32,345 nt of DNA, taken from positions 1-32,345 of the forward strand of contig SVDE01000017.1 in NCBI GenBank assembly GCA_015057955.1. Reading direction: 5' to 3'. The translations under genes and the position numbers were made by a program. Each line of letters starts with the position of its first letter. The first letter of the stretch is position 1. The stretch is from Lachnospiraceae bacterium (GTDB lineage Bacteria; Bacillota; Clostridia; Lachnospirales; Lachnospiraceae). Of the stretch, positions 23,607 to 30,681 are shown piece by piece. The notes beneath the pieces were generated by a model. It saw only the letters and a list, made by a program, of their open reading frames with translations. It searched no databases and was not told where the DNA came from.

Positions 23607-24929
23607 TTAGATCCATGCGAACAGCTCCCTGGCTCCTGCTGCCAGTGCGTCTTTTATGTAACCTGCTTTTAGCCTTGTCTGCCTGATGCCGGGGAGGCCG
23701 TCTCTCGAGCCGTCTGCCCTGGTGCATCTTGCCATTGCTTCATCATCAATAATGTAACCCGCGTCAACCAAATGAGTGCTCTCGTGATTAATTATTATAA
23801 CTTTTCTGTCTTTTGAGACATCCTTAATGGCTTTTCCAAGAGACTCAAACAGTTCTCCCGACGCTCCGCAGAATATCAGATCCCCTACAGCTGCTGCCTG
23901 AAGGCGGACTCTGTACGGCTCATCTCCGTCTTTATATGCGGGAGTCGACACGATAACGTTGCCTGCAGTGATGGCAGCTTCCTCTTTCTCACAGGTTATG
24001 CCCCTATTTGTGTCAACAACATCTGCAAACTGTCTTCTGGAAAGCTGGAGCAGCATGAGCTGCGCTGGCTCTGTTGTTTTGAAATCCCTGTATTCCATGG
24101 GTTTTCCATCCTTGGGATCAGGGAAATTGTACTGGTTCATCATTACCGGATTGATGTCGCCTGCGGCACCTGAACTCCAGAGAGCGACACTTCCCGGATA
24201 CCTCTGCTCCAGCAGGCCGCTGACCTGTCCCGCAAGATCGGCGCTAATGCCGACTTTTCCGTTTCCGTCATAGTTATTTCCTATCATTATGCAGTTATGT
24301 ACTGCATGGTTGACAAAGAAACATACAGGCTTTCCGTCTTGTGTTTCGACACGCATCACGAACAATGTTCTGTCTATATCCTTTTCCGGGTCGGTGCCAA
24401 GAGCGGTAATGCGCTCAACTGTCCCGTCTTCATGTTCCACATTATAATACTGCAGCCTGTTTACGCCGATGCAGCTCTTCCCAAAGCCCCAGCCTATCTT
24501 TACCGGCTGCATGGAGCCAAGTGCTTCGCCTGCCGCATCCAATACCGCTTCTTCGAGCAGCTTTTCATACCTGTTTGTGCCTTCCTGGATGTTTTCAGGC
24601 TGCTTTGCCTTGGCATTTGGTCCGTCTCCCGGCCTGGCGCTGTGCAGAGGTGCCGTATGAGTATGAGTTCCGAAAAAGAGAATATGATCTTCAGGTATGC
24701 CTGTCTTTTCCGCGAGTTTAGGGACTATGATCTCCGGGATCGGTGCCTTGTCCAGCTCCCATCCGACAAACAGGACTTTTTCCTTTTCATCTGAAAGTAT
24801 CATGACTCTGACATGCAGTTCATCGATCACTCCTGCAAATCTTTTCATCATCAGCCCGTATAAGTCGGGAATGAGTTCGGCCGGAGGGGTTATGTTCCGC
24901 TTTGCCGCTGCGCAGTATATTTTGCTCAT
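23607..24929 (-). CDS. Neutral/alkaline ceramidase-family (N-terminal domain) hydrolase, substrate unknown
   Basis: A 440-residue protein without a signal peptide, so probably cytoplasmic. It matches the N-terminal domain pattern of neutral/alkaline non-lysosomal ceramidases: a start of AAAKRNITPP, metal-ligand motif GTHTHTAP (residues 87-94), NHAVHN (207-212) and SSGAAGDINP (252-261). In true neutral ceramidases the equivalent of the last motif is GDxSPN with a catalytic Ser; here the Ser position is Asn, so ceramide amidase activity is doubtful. Bacterial relatives of this shape are often annotated only by the domain. The ATG at 24929 has GGAGAACGATC upstream. It is transcribed divergently from the alpha-hydroxy-acid oxidase-like gene across 143 bp. 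Metal-dependent hydrolase is well supported, the substrate is not. Confidence 0.82.
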   Translation of the reverse strand: MSKIYCAAAKRNITPPAELIPDLYGLMMKRFAGVIDELHVRVMILSDEKEKVLFVGWELDKAPIPEIIVPKLAEKTGIPEDHILFFGTHTHTAPLHSARPGDGPNAKAKQPENIQEGTNRYEKLLEEAVLDAAGEALGSMQPVKIGWGFGKSCIGVNRLQYYNVEHEDGTVERITALGTDPEKDIDRTLFVMRVETQDGKPVCFFVNHAVHNCIMIGNNYDGNGKVGISADLAGQVSGLLEQRYPGSVALWSSGAAGDINPVMMNQYNFPDPKDGKPMEYRDFKTTEPAQLMLLQLSRRQFADVVDTNRGITCEKEEAAITAGNVIVSTPAYKDGDEPYRVRLQAAAVGDLIFCGASGELFESLGKAIKDVSKDRKVIIINHESTHLVDAGYIIDDEAMARCTRADGSRDGLPGIRQTRLKAGYIKDALAAGARELFAWI

Positions 24930-24959
24930 GATCGTTCTCCATTCTTTTAATATGTGTTT

Positions 24960-24965
24960 ATTATA
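24960..24965 (-). promoter_or_regulatory. -10 element of the ceramidase-family gene
   Basis: Perfect TATAAT on the minus strand, 30 nt before the start codon. The -35 region 17 bp upstream (ATGTTA) is a weak match. Confidence 0.6.
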
Positions 24966-25007
24966 ACAAGGAATTTTTAATATAACATTATTTTATGCCC
25001 GGCTTCC

Positions 25008-25037
25008 TTGATTAATCCCATTCAGATATTTTATAAT
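25008..25037 (+). promoter_or_regulatory. Promoter of the alpha-hydroxy-acid oxidase-like gene
   Basis: -35 TTGATT (25008-25013), 18-bp spacer and perfect -10 TATAAT (25032-25037). A second TATAAT lies at 25050-25055 but has no good -35 partner. Confidence 0.65.
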
Positions 25038-25072
25038 TTTATTAACAAATATAATGATTTAAGGAGGCTCAC

Positions 25073-25984
25073 ATGCTCACATTCAAACCCGAAAATAAAG
25101 GTCCCGTCGTTATAAAGGCGGCCAATTCCAACACTTTGTCTGACACTTACAGGGATTCCCTGGTGATAAAATACCGCGCGATCGGAAACGTCGTTCCCGA
25201 CACAACATTTGAATTTGCCGGAAAGACTTTCCCCGCTCCTGTAATGGCAGGTCCCATAGGAGGCGCAGACAAAGGGGAAGGGGGAGTTCTGGGATACGCG
25301 CATGCCATTAATGAGGCCGGATCGGTCTACTGGACCGGATTTCATGACAAGGAAGCCTGGACTCAGACTCTTAAAGAAGGTATTAATGCGGTACGCGTGA
25401 TCAAGCCTCTCGCAGACAACCGGGTATTGCTCGATGAGATCCGTTTTGATGAGGAACATGGCGCCCTTGCATATGCCATGGACATTTCCCATGGAATGAC
25501 CGTTTACGGTGAAAAAGATGCCCAGCAGCAACAGTTTGATTCCAAAACCGAGGAAGACCTTCAGATGCTGAATGAAGCAGCTTCAATCCCGTTCATCCTT
25601 AAAGATGTCATGAGCATTGAGGATGCCCTCATTGCCGCAAAGATCGGCATCTACGGCATCATCCTGTCCGGGCATAACAATCGGTTCCCGTGCGCCGTCC
25701 CTCCGCTTAAGATCCTTCCTGAGATCAGAAAGGCTGTAGGAGAAGACATGAAGATCTTTGTAGACGGCGGCATGAACAATGGCTATGACGCATTCAAGGC
25801 TCTCGCTCTCGGCGCGGACGGTGTCCTGTGCGCAAGGTCGCTTGTCGGCGAATATGTTAAATCCGGTTCTCTTGCATGCTCCATGAAGATCCTGCAGATC
25901 GGCGCTGAGATCAAAGGCGCAATGGCCAATACCGGATCAAAGGATCTTAAACACATCAACAGAAACTGTATCGTTAATCTGTAA
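25073..25984 (+). CDS. FMN-dependent alpha-hydroxy-acid oxidase/dehydrogenase-family protein
   Basis: A 303-residue cytoplasmic TIM-barrel flavoprotein of the FMN-dependent alpha-hydroxy-acid dehydrogenase family (lactate or glycolate oxidase-like). Family marks: AGPIGGADKGEGG near residue 60 (FMN-side loop), Lys in FILKDVMSIEDA (Lys177), the active-site His/Arg block SGHNNR (199-204, usually SNHGGRQ) and the phosphate-binding run IFVDGGMNNGYDAFKALALGADGV. It is shorter than the usual 350-380 residues, mainly at the N-terminus. The ATG at 25073 follows AAGGAGG with ideal spacing. It converges with the beta-phosphoglucomutase gene with 1 bp between stop codons. The oxidised 2-hydroxy acid cannot be read from the sequence. 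Relatives in Clostridia are often labelled alpha-hydroxy-acid oxidizing protein. Confidence 0.85.
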   Translation: MLTFKPENKGPVVIKAANSNTLSDTYRDSLVIKYRAIGNVVPDTTFEFAGKTFPAPVMAGPIGGADKGEGGVLGYAHAINEAGSVYWTGFHDKEAWTQTLKEGINAVRVIKPLADNRVLLDEIRFDEEHGALAYAMDISHGMTVYGEKDAQQQQFDSKTEEDLQMLNEAASIPFILKDVMSIEDALIAAKIGIYGIILSGHNNRFPCAVPPLKILPEIRKAVGEDMKIFVDGGMNNGYDAFKALALGADGVLCARSLVGEYVKSGSLACSMKILQIGAEIKGAMANTGSKDLKHINRNCIVNL

Positions 25985-25985
25985 G

Positions 25986-26627
25986 TTAGGGTTCAATGCA
26001 TAGAAGATCTTTAATTGACTGAAGCGGATATGTGCACTTTGAAGACTTTGCTGCTTCGCCAAGTCCTGCACTATCAAATCCGCCTGCTGATGCTGCATCT
26101 ATTCCAGATGCAGCATCTTCCACCACTAGGCAGTTTTGGGGAGCTTCACCCAGAAACTGAGCCGCTTTAAGGAACACCTCCGGATCAGGTTTGGATCTGG
26201 ATATGTTTGTTCCATCCGAAACCGCGTCAAAGAAGTCTGCAAGGCCCAGTCTTTCAAGAATGGTCTTCGCGTTTTTGCTTGATGATCCTATTGCCAGTTT
26301 ATATCCCCTGTTCTTCAGTTCTTTCAGGGTTTCGTCCACATCTGCCGGGAGATCGGCTTCACTCATGGTTTTCAGATACTCTCTGTAGGTGTTGTTCTTC
26401 TTTTCAGCGATCTCTTCTTTTTCGTTCTGCGTATATTTCTTATCTGACTTCTCAAGGATTATCTCGAGCGACGCCATGCGGCTGACTCCGCGCAGCCGGT
26501 CATTGACCTGTTCATCAAATGGTATCCCCAGCTCATCAGCCATGCTCTTCCAGGCCAGATAATGGTATTTATCCGTAAAGCATATGACTCCGTCGAGATC
26601 AAATATCACTGCGTTATGTTTCTTCAT
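25986..26627 (-). CDS. pgmB: Beta-phosphoglucomutase-like HAD hydrolase
   Basis: A 213-residue HAD-superfamily enzyme. Motif I is FDLDGVI with Asp10 as nucleophile and Asp12 as acid/base. The cap carries YHYLAWK and RGVSRMASLEIIL, the substrate-binding pattern of beta-phosphoglucomutases. Motif II is GSSSKNA (114-120), motif III SRSKPDPEVFL with Lys146, and motif IV VVEDAASGIDAA. Beta-phosphoglucomutase interconverts beta-glucose 1-phosphate and glucose 6-phosphate in maltose, trehalose or cellobiose phosphorolysis; no phosphorylase lies nearby, so its disaccharide is unknown. The ATG at 26627 follows AAAAAAGGAGGAAAAC. The gene is divergent from the MATE exporter and convergent with the oxidase-like gene. 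A related HAD phosphatase with other substrate is possible. Confidence 0.85.
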   Translation of the reverse strand: MKKHNAVIFDLDGVICFTDKYHYLAWKSMADELGIPFDEQVNDRLRGVSRMASLEIILEKSDKKYTQNEKEEIAEKKNNTYREYLKTMSEADLPADVDETLKELKNRGYKLAIGSSSKNAKTILERLGLADFFDAVSDGTNISRSKPDPEVFLKAAQFLGEAPQNCLVVEDAASGIDAASAGGFDSAGLGEAAKSSKCTYPLQSIKDLLCIEP

Positions 26628-26653
26628 GTTTTCCTCCTTTTTTCAGGGTTTTC

Positions 26654-26683
26654 ATTATATCATATGCTTTACACTTGTATTAA
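26654..26683 (-). promoter_or_regulatory. Promoter of the beta-phosphoglucomutase-like gene
   Basis: Minus strand -35 TTAATA (26678-26683, four of six), 18-bp spacer and perfect -10 TATAAT (26654-26659), 26 nt from the start codon. Confidence 0.65.
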
Positions 26684-26692
26684 TAAAATCCT

Positions 26693-26721
26693 TTTAAAAT
26701 GATAATTGATTGTGATATCAT
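26693..26721 (+). promoter_or_regulatory. Possible promoter placing the MATE start codon at the 5' end
   Basis: TTTAAA (26693-26698), 17-bp spacer and TATCAT (26716-26721). Initiation 7-8 nt downstream would fall at the ATG, giving a leaderless or nearly leaderless mRNA, which would explain the missing ribosome site. Weak boxes; tentative. Confidence 0.35.
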
Positions 26722-26729
26722 ATTTCACT

Positions 26730-28127
26730 ATGAGTATTAAAGATAAATTCGTATCAAGAGAAATTGATTTTACAACCGGTCCGATACTAAGACGTATCCT
26801 GGTATTCGGGCTTCCGATCCTTATCGGAAGCATTTTCCAGCAACTCTACAACATCGTGGACAGCATTGTCGTCGGAAATTATGTGGGAACTGAAGCTCTT
26901 GCAGCCGTGGGCAACGCATCTACCATTTCTTTCTGCCTGGTCGGCATCACGATCGGCCTTACCGGCGGAAGCAGTGTGGCGGTTGCGCAGCTGGTCGGTG
27001 CAAAGCAGAATGACTATATCAAAAAGGCCATATCTACCGCTTTCATTTTCTGCGTCATCGTTGCCGCTGTATTAATGCTGATCGGCATTGGTCTTGCCCG
27101 CCCCATCATGGGCTGGGTCAGGGTCCCTGAAGAGCTTATGCATGATTCAGTTCTATATATGTCCATTTATGTGGGCGGCTCGCTGTTTTTGATGACCTAT
27201 AACTTCTTTTCATCAGTCCTGAGAGCTCTGGGTGATTCATTTACCCCGCTTATATTCCTAATCATTGCAACCGTCCTGAACATTATCGGAGACCTCTTCT
27301 TTGTTGTTGTCTGCGGCCTGGGGGTTGCGGGTGTGGCCATAGCTACTGTGATCGCGCAGGCGATCTCAGCCATCCTTTGCGCGATATACTGCTACAGAAA
27401 AATGGATTACTTCCGCTTCAAAAAAGGCGAATTTGTATTTTACCGTCCTCTTTTTAAGGATATCGTCCGCTTAAGCGTTCCGAGCGCCATCCAGTTCGCA
27501 ACAGGAAGCCTCGGCTTTGTATTTGTTCAGGGTCTGATCAACAGTTTCGGAACCGCATATATTGCAGCTTATACCACTACCAGCAGACTTGAGGGCTTCG
27601 CACATCTTCCGATGGAGTGCTTCACCCAGGCTCTTGCCGTATTCGTAGGCCAGAACATCGGTGCCCGCAATATCCCGAGGATAAAGACAGCTCTTTTGCG
27701 TGTTATCATTGCGCTCTGTTCAATCTGCCTTGTCATTGCCCTGCTGGTCTACACCATCGGACCTGAGATGATCTCCATCTTTGTAGGCGAGGGAGGCGAT
27801 GAAGTCATCGCGATCGGCTCCCAGTTCCTGAGGATATGGGCCCCGTTCACCCTCATCTTTGCGCTGATGAACTGCTTTAACTCTGTTCTGCGCGGCGCCG
27901 GTGACTCTCTCTTTGTCATGCTTTCATCATTTCTTGACATCGGTGTCAGAACGCTTTCCGCATACTTCCTGATCCTCGTGGTCGGCATGGACTACTACGG
28001 CATCGCCTATGCGATGATGATCGGCTGGTCGGCATCGATGATCGAGGTCGGTATCCGCTACTTCACCGGCAAATGGAAGACTAAAGCCATTTCTGCTGTC
28101 GGTGGCGGCCAGGCTGCCTCTGATTGA
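26730..28127 (+). CDS. MATE-family multidrug/metabolite efflux transporter
   Basis: A 465-residue integral membrane protein from the ATG at 26730 (MSIKDKFVSREIDFTTGPIL), with about twelve hydrophobic helices in two halves. It carries MATE-family marks: LPILIGSIFQQLYNIVDSIVVGNYVG in the first helices, NASTISF, GLTGGSSVAVAQLVGAKQ, and the second-half echo HLPMECFTQALAVFVGQNIGA. MATE proteins export cationic drugs or metabolites using Na+ or H+ gradients; the substrate is not predictable. A TTG at 26706 is an alternative in-frame start adding eight residues, but the family normally starts at the ATG. No ribosome site is visible ahead of either start, and a -10-like TATCAT lies only 8 nt before the ATG. 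A terminator follows. Confidence 0.9.
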   Translation: MSIKDKFVSREIDFTTGPILRRILVFGLPILIGSIFQQLYNIVDSIVVGNYVGTEALAAVGNASTISFCLVGITIGLTGGSSVAVAQLVGAKQNDYIKKAISTAFIFCVIVAAVLMLIGIGLARPIMGWVRVPEELMHDSVLYMSIYVGGSLFLMTYNFFSSVLRALGDSFTPLIFLIIATVLNIIGDLFFVVVCGLGVAGVAIATVIAQAISAILCAIYCYRKMDYFRFKKGEFVFYRPLFKDIVRLSVPSAIQFATGSLGFVFVQGLINSFGTAYIAAYTTTSRLEGFAHLPMECFTQALAVFVGQNIGARNIPRIKTALLRVIIALCSICLVIALLVYTIGPEMISIFVGEGGDEVIAIGSQFLRIWAPFTLIFALMNCFNSVLRGAGDSLFVMLSSFLDIGVRTLSAYFLILVVGMDYYGIAYAMMIGWSASMIEVGIRYFTGKWKTKAISAVGGGQAASD

Positions 28128-28137
28128 CCGCAATTTG

Positions 28138-28171
28138 GAGTCAGCTGGAAACAGCTGACTCTGTTGTTCTT
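28138..28171 (+). terminator. Intrinsic terminator of the MATE gene
   Basis: Perfect 10-bp stem GAGTCAGCTG / CAGCTGACTC (28138-28147, 28152-28161) with a GAAA tetraloop, followed by T-rich TGTTGTTCTT. It starts 10 nt after the stop codon. Confidence 0.9.
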
Positions 28172-28206
28172 CTGCCCTGATCCGGGCAAATTCTCTTTTT
28201 TCATTT

Positions 28207-28483
28207 TTTACATGGACGCTTTTTGAAGGTTAATCCATGTAAATCCTTCTTTCACTTTATTTACATGGACGTATATTCATGGCTTTAACCATGTAAAACC
28301 ATTCATCCTTCTCTTTACATGGACCGCAAACTCTTGAAAAGGCCATGTATTTCTAAATTTTGTTTCATTTACATGGATAATGACACCTGAATTAGTCCAT
28401 GTAATTAATACATTTTTTTCATTTGCATGGACAGCACCCATCAAATCAGTCCATGTAATTTCCACATTCTCTTAATTTACACG
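28207..28483. repeat. Palindrome array 2 (inverted homologue of array 1)
   Basis: Five inverted repeats plus a terminal half copy. Arms: 28207-28216/28234-28243, 28260-28268/28289-28297, 28314-28322/28343-28350, 28368-28377/28396-28404, 28423-28432/28449-28458; the half copy TTTACACGG is near 28476-28484. Its reverse complement aligns to array 1 (about 23254-23510) unit for unit, including unit-specific loops such as CATGAATATACG and GATTTACATGG. It fills most of the 395-bp gap between the MATE gene and the PD-(D/E)XK-like gene. The minus-strand frame over it is not called as a gene. Confidence 0.9.
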
Positions 28484-28522
28484 GAAAACAGTAATTAATT
28501 AGAACGATGAAAGGAGCAACAA

Positions 28523-29314
28523 GTGTTAAAAGAACTAAAACTAAAACAAAAGAAATTACAAAAAATGCTGGAGACCGTTGAATCACGGTTGGCAGACCCT
28601 GTTTCAGGGAGATTGGAGGTAGTTGCGAGAAGGAATAAAACAGAATATTACAAATGTAACGGTCCGAATCAGAATTCCTCCAGAACAAGAACCTACCTCA
28701 AACACACAGACCTTGACGAAGCCAGGCGTCTGGCGCAGGCGGCATATGATAAGAAGGCGATGAAGATGATCAGGGAGCAGATCGAAGCCGCTGACGCGTT
28801 TTTGAAGAGATGGGATGAGGGTAAGCTGAAAGCATTATATGGGAAGATGGCGCCTGAGCGCAGGCAGCTGATAGATCCTGTGGAGATAGATGATGACACT
28901 TATGTGGCTAAGTGGCTGGACAAACAGTACCAGCCGGGGAGATTTGATCCCGGGTATCCTGAGCTGATCACAAATAACGGTGAGCGGGTGCGTTCAAAGT
29001 CTGAAAAGATCATCGCAGACGAACTGCTGCGGAGGGGCATTCCGTATCTGTATGAATATCCTTTTGTCATTGAAGGCAGGACAGTGAGGCCGGATTTCTA
29101 CCTTCTGAATGTGCGCACCAGGCAGGCTTTTATAATGGAGCTGCTCGGAATGATGGATGATCCGGATTACGCAAAGAATAATATAAAGAAACTGAATTCG
29201 TACGCGAGAGAAGGGTTCATCCCGGGAAAGAATCTCATTTTACTCTATGAGACGCATGATCAGCCGGTTGACATTGCTGTTTTTCGCATGCTTATGGATA
29301 CTTATCTAAAATAA
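28523..29314 (+). CDS. Uncharacterised protein with PD-(D/E)XK nuclease-like C-terminal domain
   Basis: A 263-residue soluble protein starting at GTG 28523, chosen because AAAGGAG sits 6 nt upstream. Residues 1-30 are a Lys/Leu/Gln-rich helix, possibly coiled coil. Residues 30-75 look like a small substrate-binding or DNA-binding module (YYKCNGP, TRTYLKHTDLDEARRLA). The C-terminal half has the pattern of restriction-endonuclease-like folds: SKSEKIIADEL with Glu161, VRPDFYLL with Asp191 and AFIMELLGMMDDPDYA with Glu206, then an NLILLYET strand. The usual Lys after the core acidic pair is not obvious, so catalysis is uncertain. Similar hypothetical proteins occur in Clostridia, to my recollection, without assigned function. 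It lies about 40 nt after palindrome array 2 and converges on the esterase gene. No promoter could be assigned. Confidence 0.75.
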   Translation: MLKELKLKQKKLQKMLETVESRLADPVSGRLEVVARRNKTEYYKCNGPNQNSSRTRTYLKHTDLDEARRLAQAAYDKKAMKMIREQIEAADAFLKRWDEGKLKALYGKMAPERRQLIDPVEIDDDTYVAKWLDKQYQPGRFDPGYPELITNNGERVRSKSEKIIADELLRRGIPYLYEYPFVIEGRTVRPDFYLLNVRTRQAFIMELLGMMDDPDYAKNNIKKLNSYAREGFIPGKNLILLYETHDQPVDIAVFRMLMDTYLK

Positions 29315-29340
29315 AACTGCGGCGCTTTTTTAGCGCCGCA
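29310..29340 (-). terminator. Terminator between convergent genes
   Basis: Nine-bp stem TGCGGCGCT / AGCGCCGCA (29318-29326, 29332-29340) with a five-T loop. Read leftward it is followed by GTTTTATTTTA, so it fits termination of the GH3-esterase unit. It begins 4 nt after the stop of the rightward gene, so it may serve both directions, but the rightward side lacks a T tract. Confidence 0.8.
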
Positions 29341-29355
29341 GCCGATAAGACATTC

Positions 29356-30669
29356 TTATTTCTTAACCTGCTCGAAGAGCCAGTCTCTGGCGCCTTCGAT
29401 CTGATATACGAAATGCCATGTGCCGTTGTGGCCGCCGCCGTCTGTGCGGTCAGGCTGGTCAGGTCTCATGATGGTACCTGTCGGGAAGATCGTCAGATGG
29501 AAGGAGTTTCCGTCATTCTTTACAGAATCGATCAGCTCATCAAATTTCTTTGTGGGCTGGTTAGCATCCCATCTGTAAATACCTATCTTTCCGCCGATCT
29601 TCTCTACCGCATCCGGAAGAGCTGCTATTACTCTCTTGCCGCCGCCGTCGTCCTCTGAAAGGAACATCCAGACATTGCGGTCCCAGAGAGTCGCAGTCTT
29701 TTCAATGTCCCAGTGGCCTGCGGGCAGAAGCGCAGCTGCAAAATAATCAGGATAGTCAAGAAGAAGCTGGATTGATGTCATGAATCCCATTGACTGGCCT
29801 GTGGTGTAGATCCTGTTCTCGTCAATCGAGTACTCTTTCGCGACCTCATCAAGGATCTTCTTGATGGTATGCTCGTCATCGAAGCACCAGTATTTGTCAT
29901 TTGCGATTGGAAGCTCTTTTGCGTGCTGCGGTGCAACTACGAAGCACGGATGCTTCTTCTGCTCCTCGGGTGATGCGAAGATGGTAGCTCCAAAGCCCTG
30001 TTCCAGAGCGATCTTCGGGCTGTATCCGTCGCATCCTGCGTCATGGATGAACAGGACGAGCGGGTACTTCTTAGCAGGATCATAATCTTCGGGAATGAAC
30101 AGATTGTACTGCATGTCTTCGAACTGACGAACCTCAAAAAGGTCAGCCCATTCGTTGATCTCATTGTCGGTAACCTTGGCATCTGCCCATGCTGCTTCTT
30201 CTGTTCCGTCAGCGAAAGCAACTGTTTCTTTCTGTATCACCGGGATCCGGATAGGTTCCCTGTAGGACCCGATACCTTTAGGTCCCTGAAACTCTCTGCC
30301 GTCCGGAAGTATTATCGTAGGAGGACCGCCTCCGGGTCTTCCCGGACCTCCTGGGCCACCCGGTCCGCCCGGTCTGTCGGGTCTTGGCAGACGAGGCATG
30401 CTCTTATGCCTGCCGTCTTTGTCAGTCAGAGTTGAAGCCACTCCGTCCTTGGGATCAAGCTCAATGATGACAAAGGCTCCTTCAGCCGGCGCATCCGCGA
30501 CTTCAGCTGATGAGGCAGTATAGACCTTGGTTATGTTCCTCTCCTCAACACCGAAGGCGTCATTATCAAATGCCTTTGCCGGGATTGCTTTGTCGTATTC
30601 CACGGCAATGGCTATGACTCTCTGTCCGTCGGGATAAGGTTTGGAAATAGATGTGATCTGTTTTACCAT
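29356..30669 (-). CDS. Alpha/beta-hydrolase esterase with Gly-Pro linker
   Basis: A 437-residue protein with no signal peptide. Residues 1-90 form a beta-rich N-terminal domain. Residues 96-117 are a Gly/Pro-rich linker (RPGGPGGPGGPGRPGG). Residues 180-437 are an alpha/beta-hydrolase domain of the PHB-depolymerase/LpqC or prolyl-oligopeptidase-like esterase type: YPLVLFIHDAG (oxyanion side), nucleophile elbow GQSMG with Ser293, acid candidate in LSEDDGG (about 338-344), and His in GGHNGTWHF (414 or 419). It lies 12 nt after the GH3 gene with AAAGGAG overlapping that gene's stop, so the two are co-transcribed. I infer that it removes acyl or feruloyl esters from plant oligosaccharides whose sugars the GH3 enzyme hydrolyses. 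The substrate is not proven. Terminator hairpin follows. Confidence 0.85.
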   Translation of the reverse strand: MVKQITSISKPYPDGQRVIAIAVEYDKAIPAKAFDNDAFGVEERNITKVYTASSAEVADAPAEGAFVIIELDPKDGVASTLTDKDGRHKSMPRLPRPDRPGGPGGPGGPGRPGGGPPTIILPDGREFQGPKGIGSYREPIRIPVIQKETVAFADGTEEAAWADAKVTDNEINEWADLFEVRQFEDMQYNLFIPEDYDPAKKYPLVLFIHDAGCDGYSPKIALEQGFGATIFASPEEQKKHPCFVVAPQHAKELPIANDKYWCFDDEHTIKKILDEVAKEYSIDENRIYTTGQSMGFMTSIQLLLDYPDYFAAALLPAGHWDIEKTATLWDRNVWMFLSEDDGGGKRVIAALPDAVEKIGGKIGIYRWDANQPTKKFDELIDSVKNDGNSFHLTIFPTGTIMRPDQPDRTDGGGHNGTWHFVYQIEGARDWLFEQVKK

Positions 30670-30681
30670 TCTATTCTCCTT

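Noticed and set aside
28277..28465. Leftward frame over palindrome array 2 resembling the frame in array 1
   Set aside because: Same reason: similarity follows from DNA homology of the arrays, not from protein constraint.
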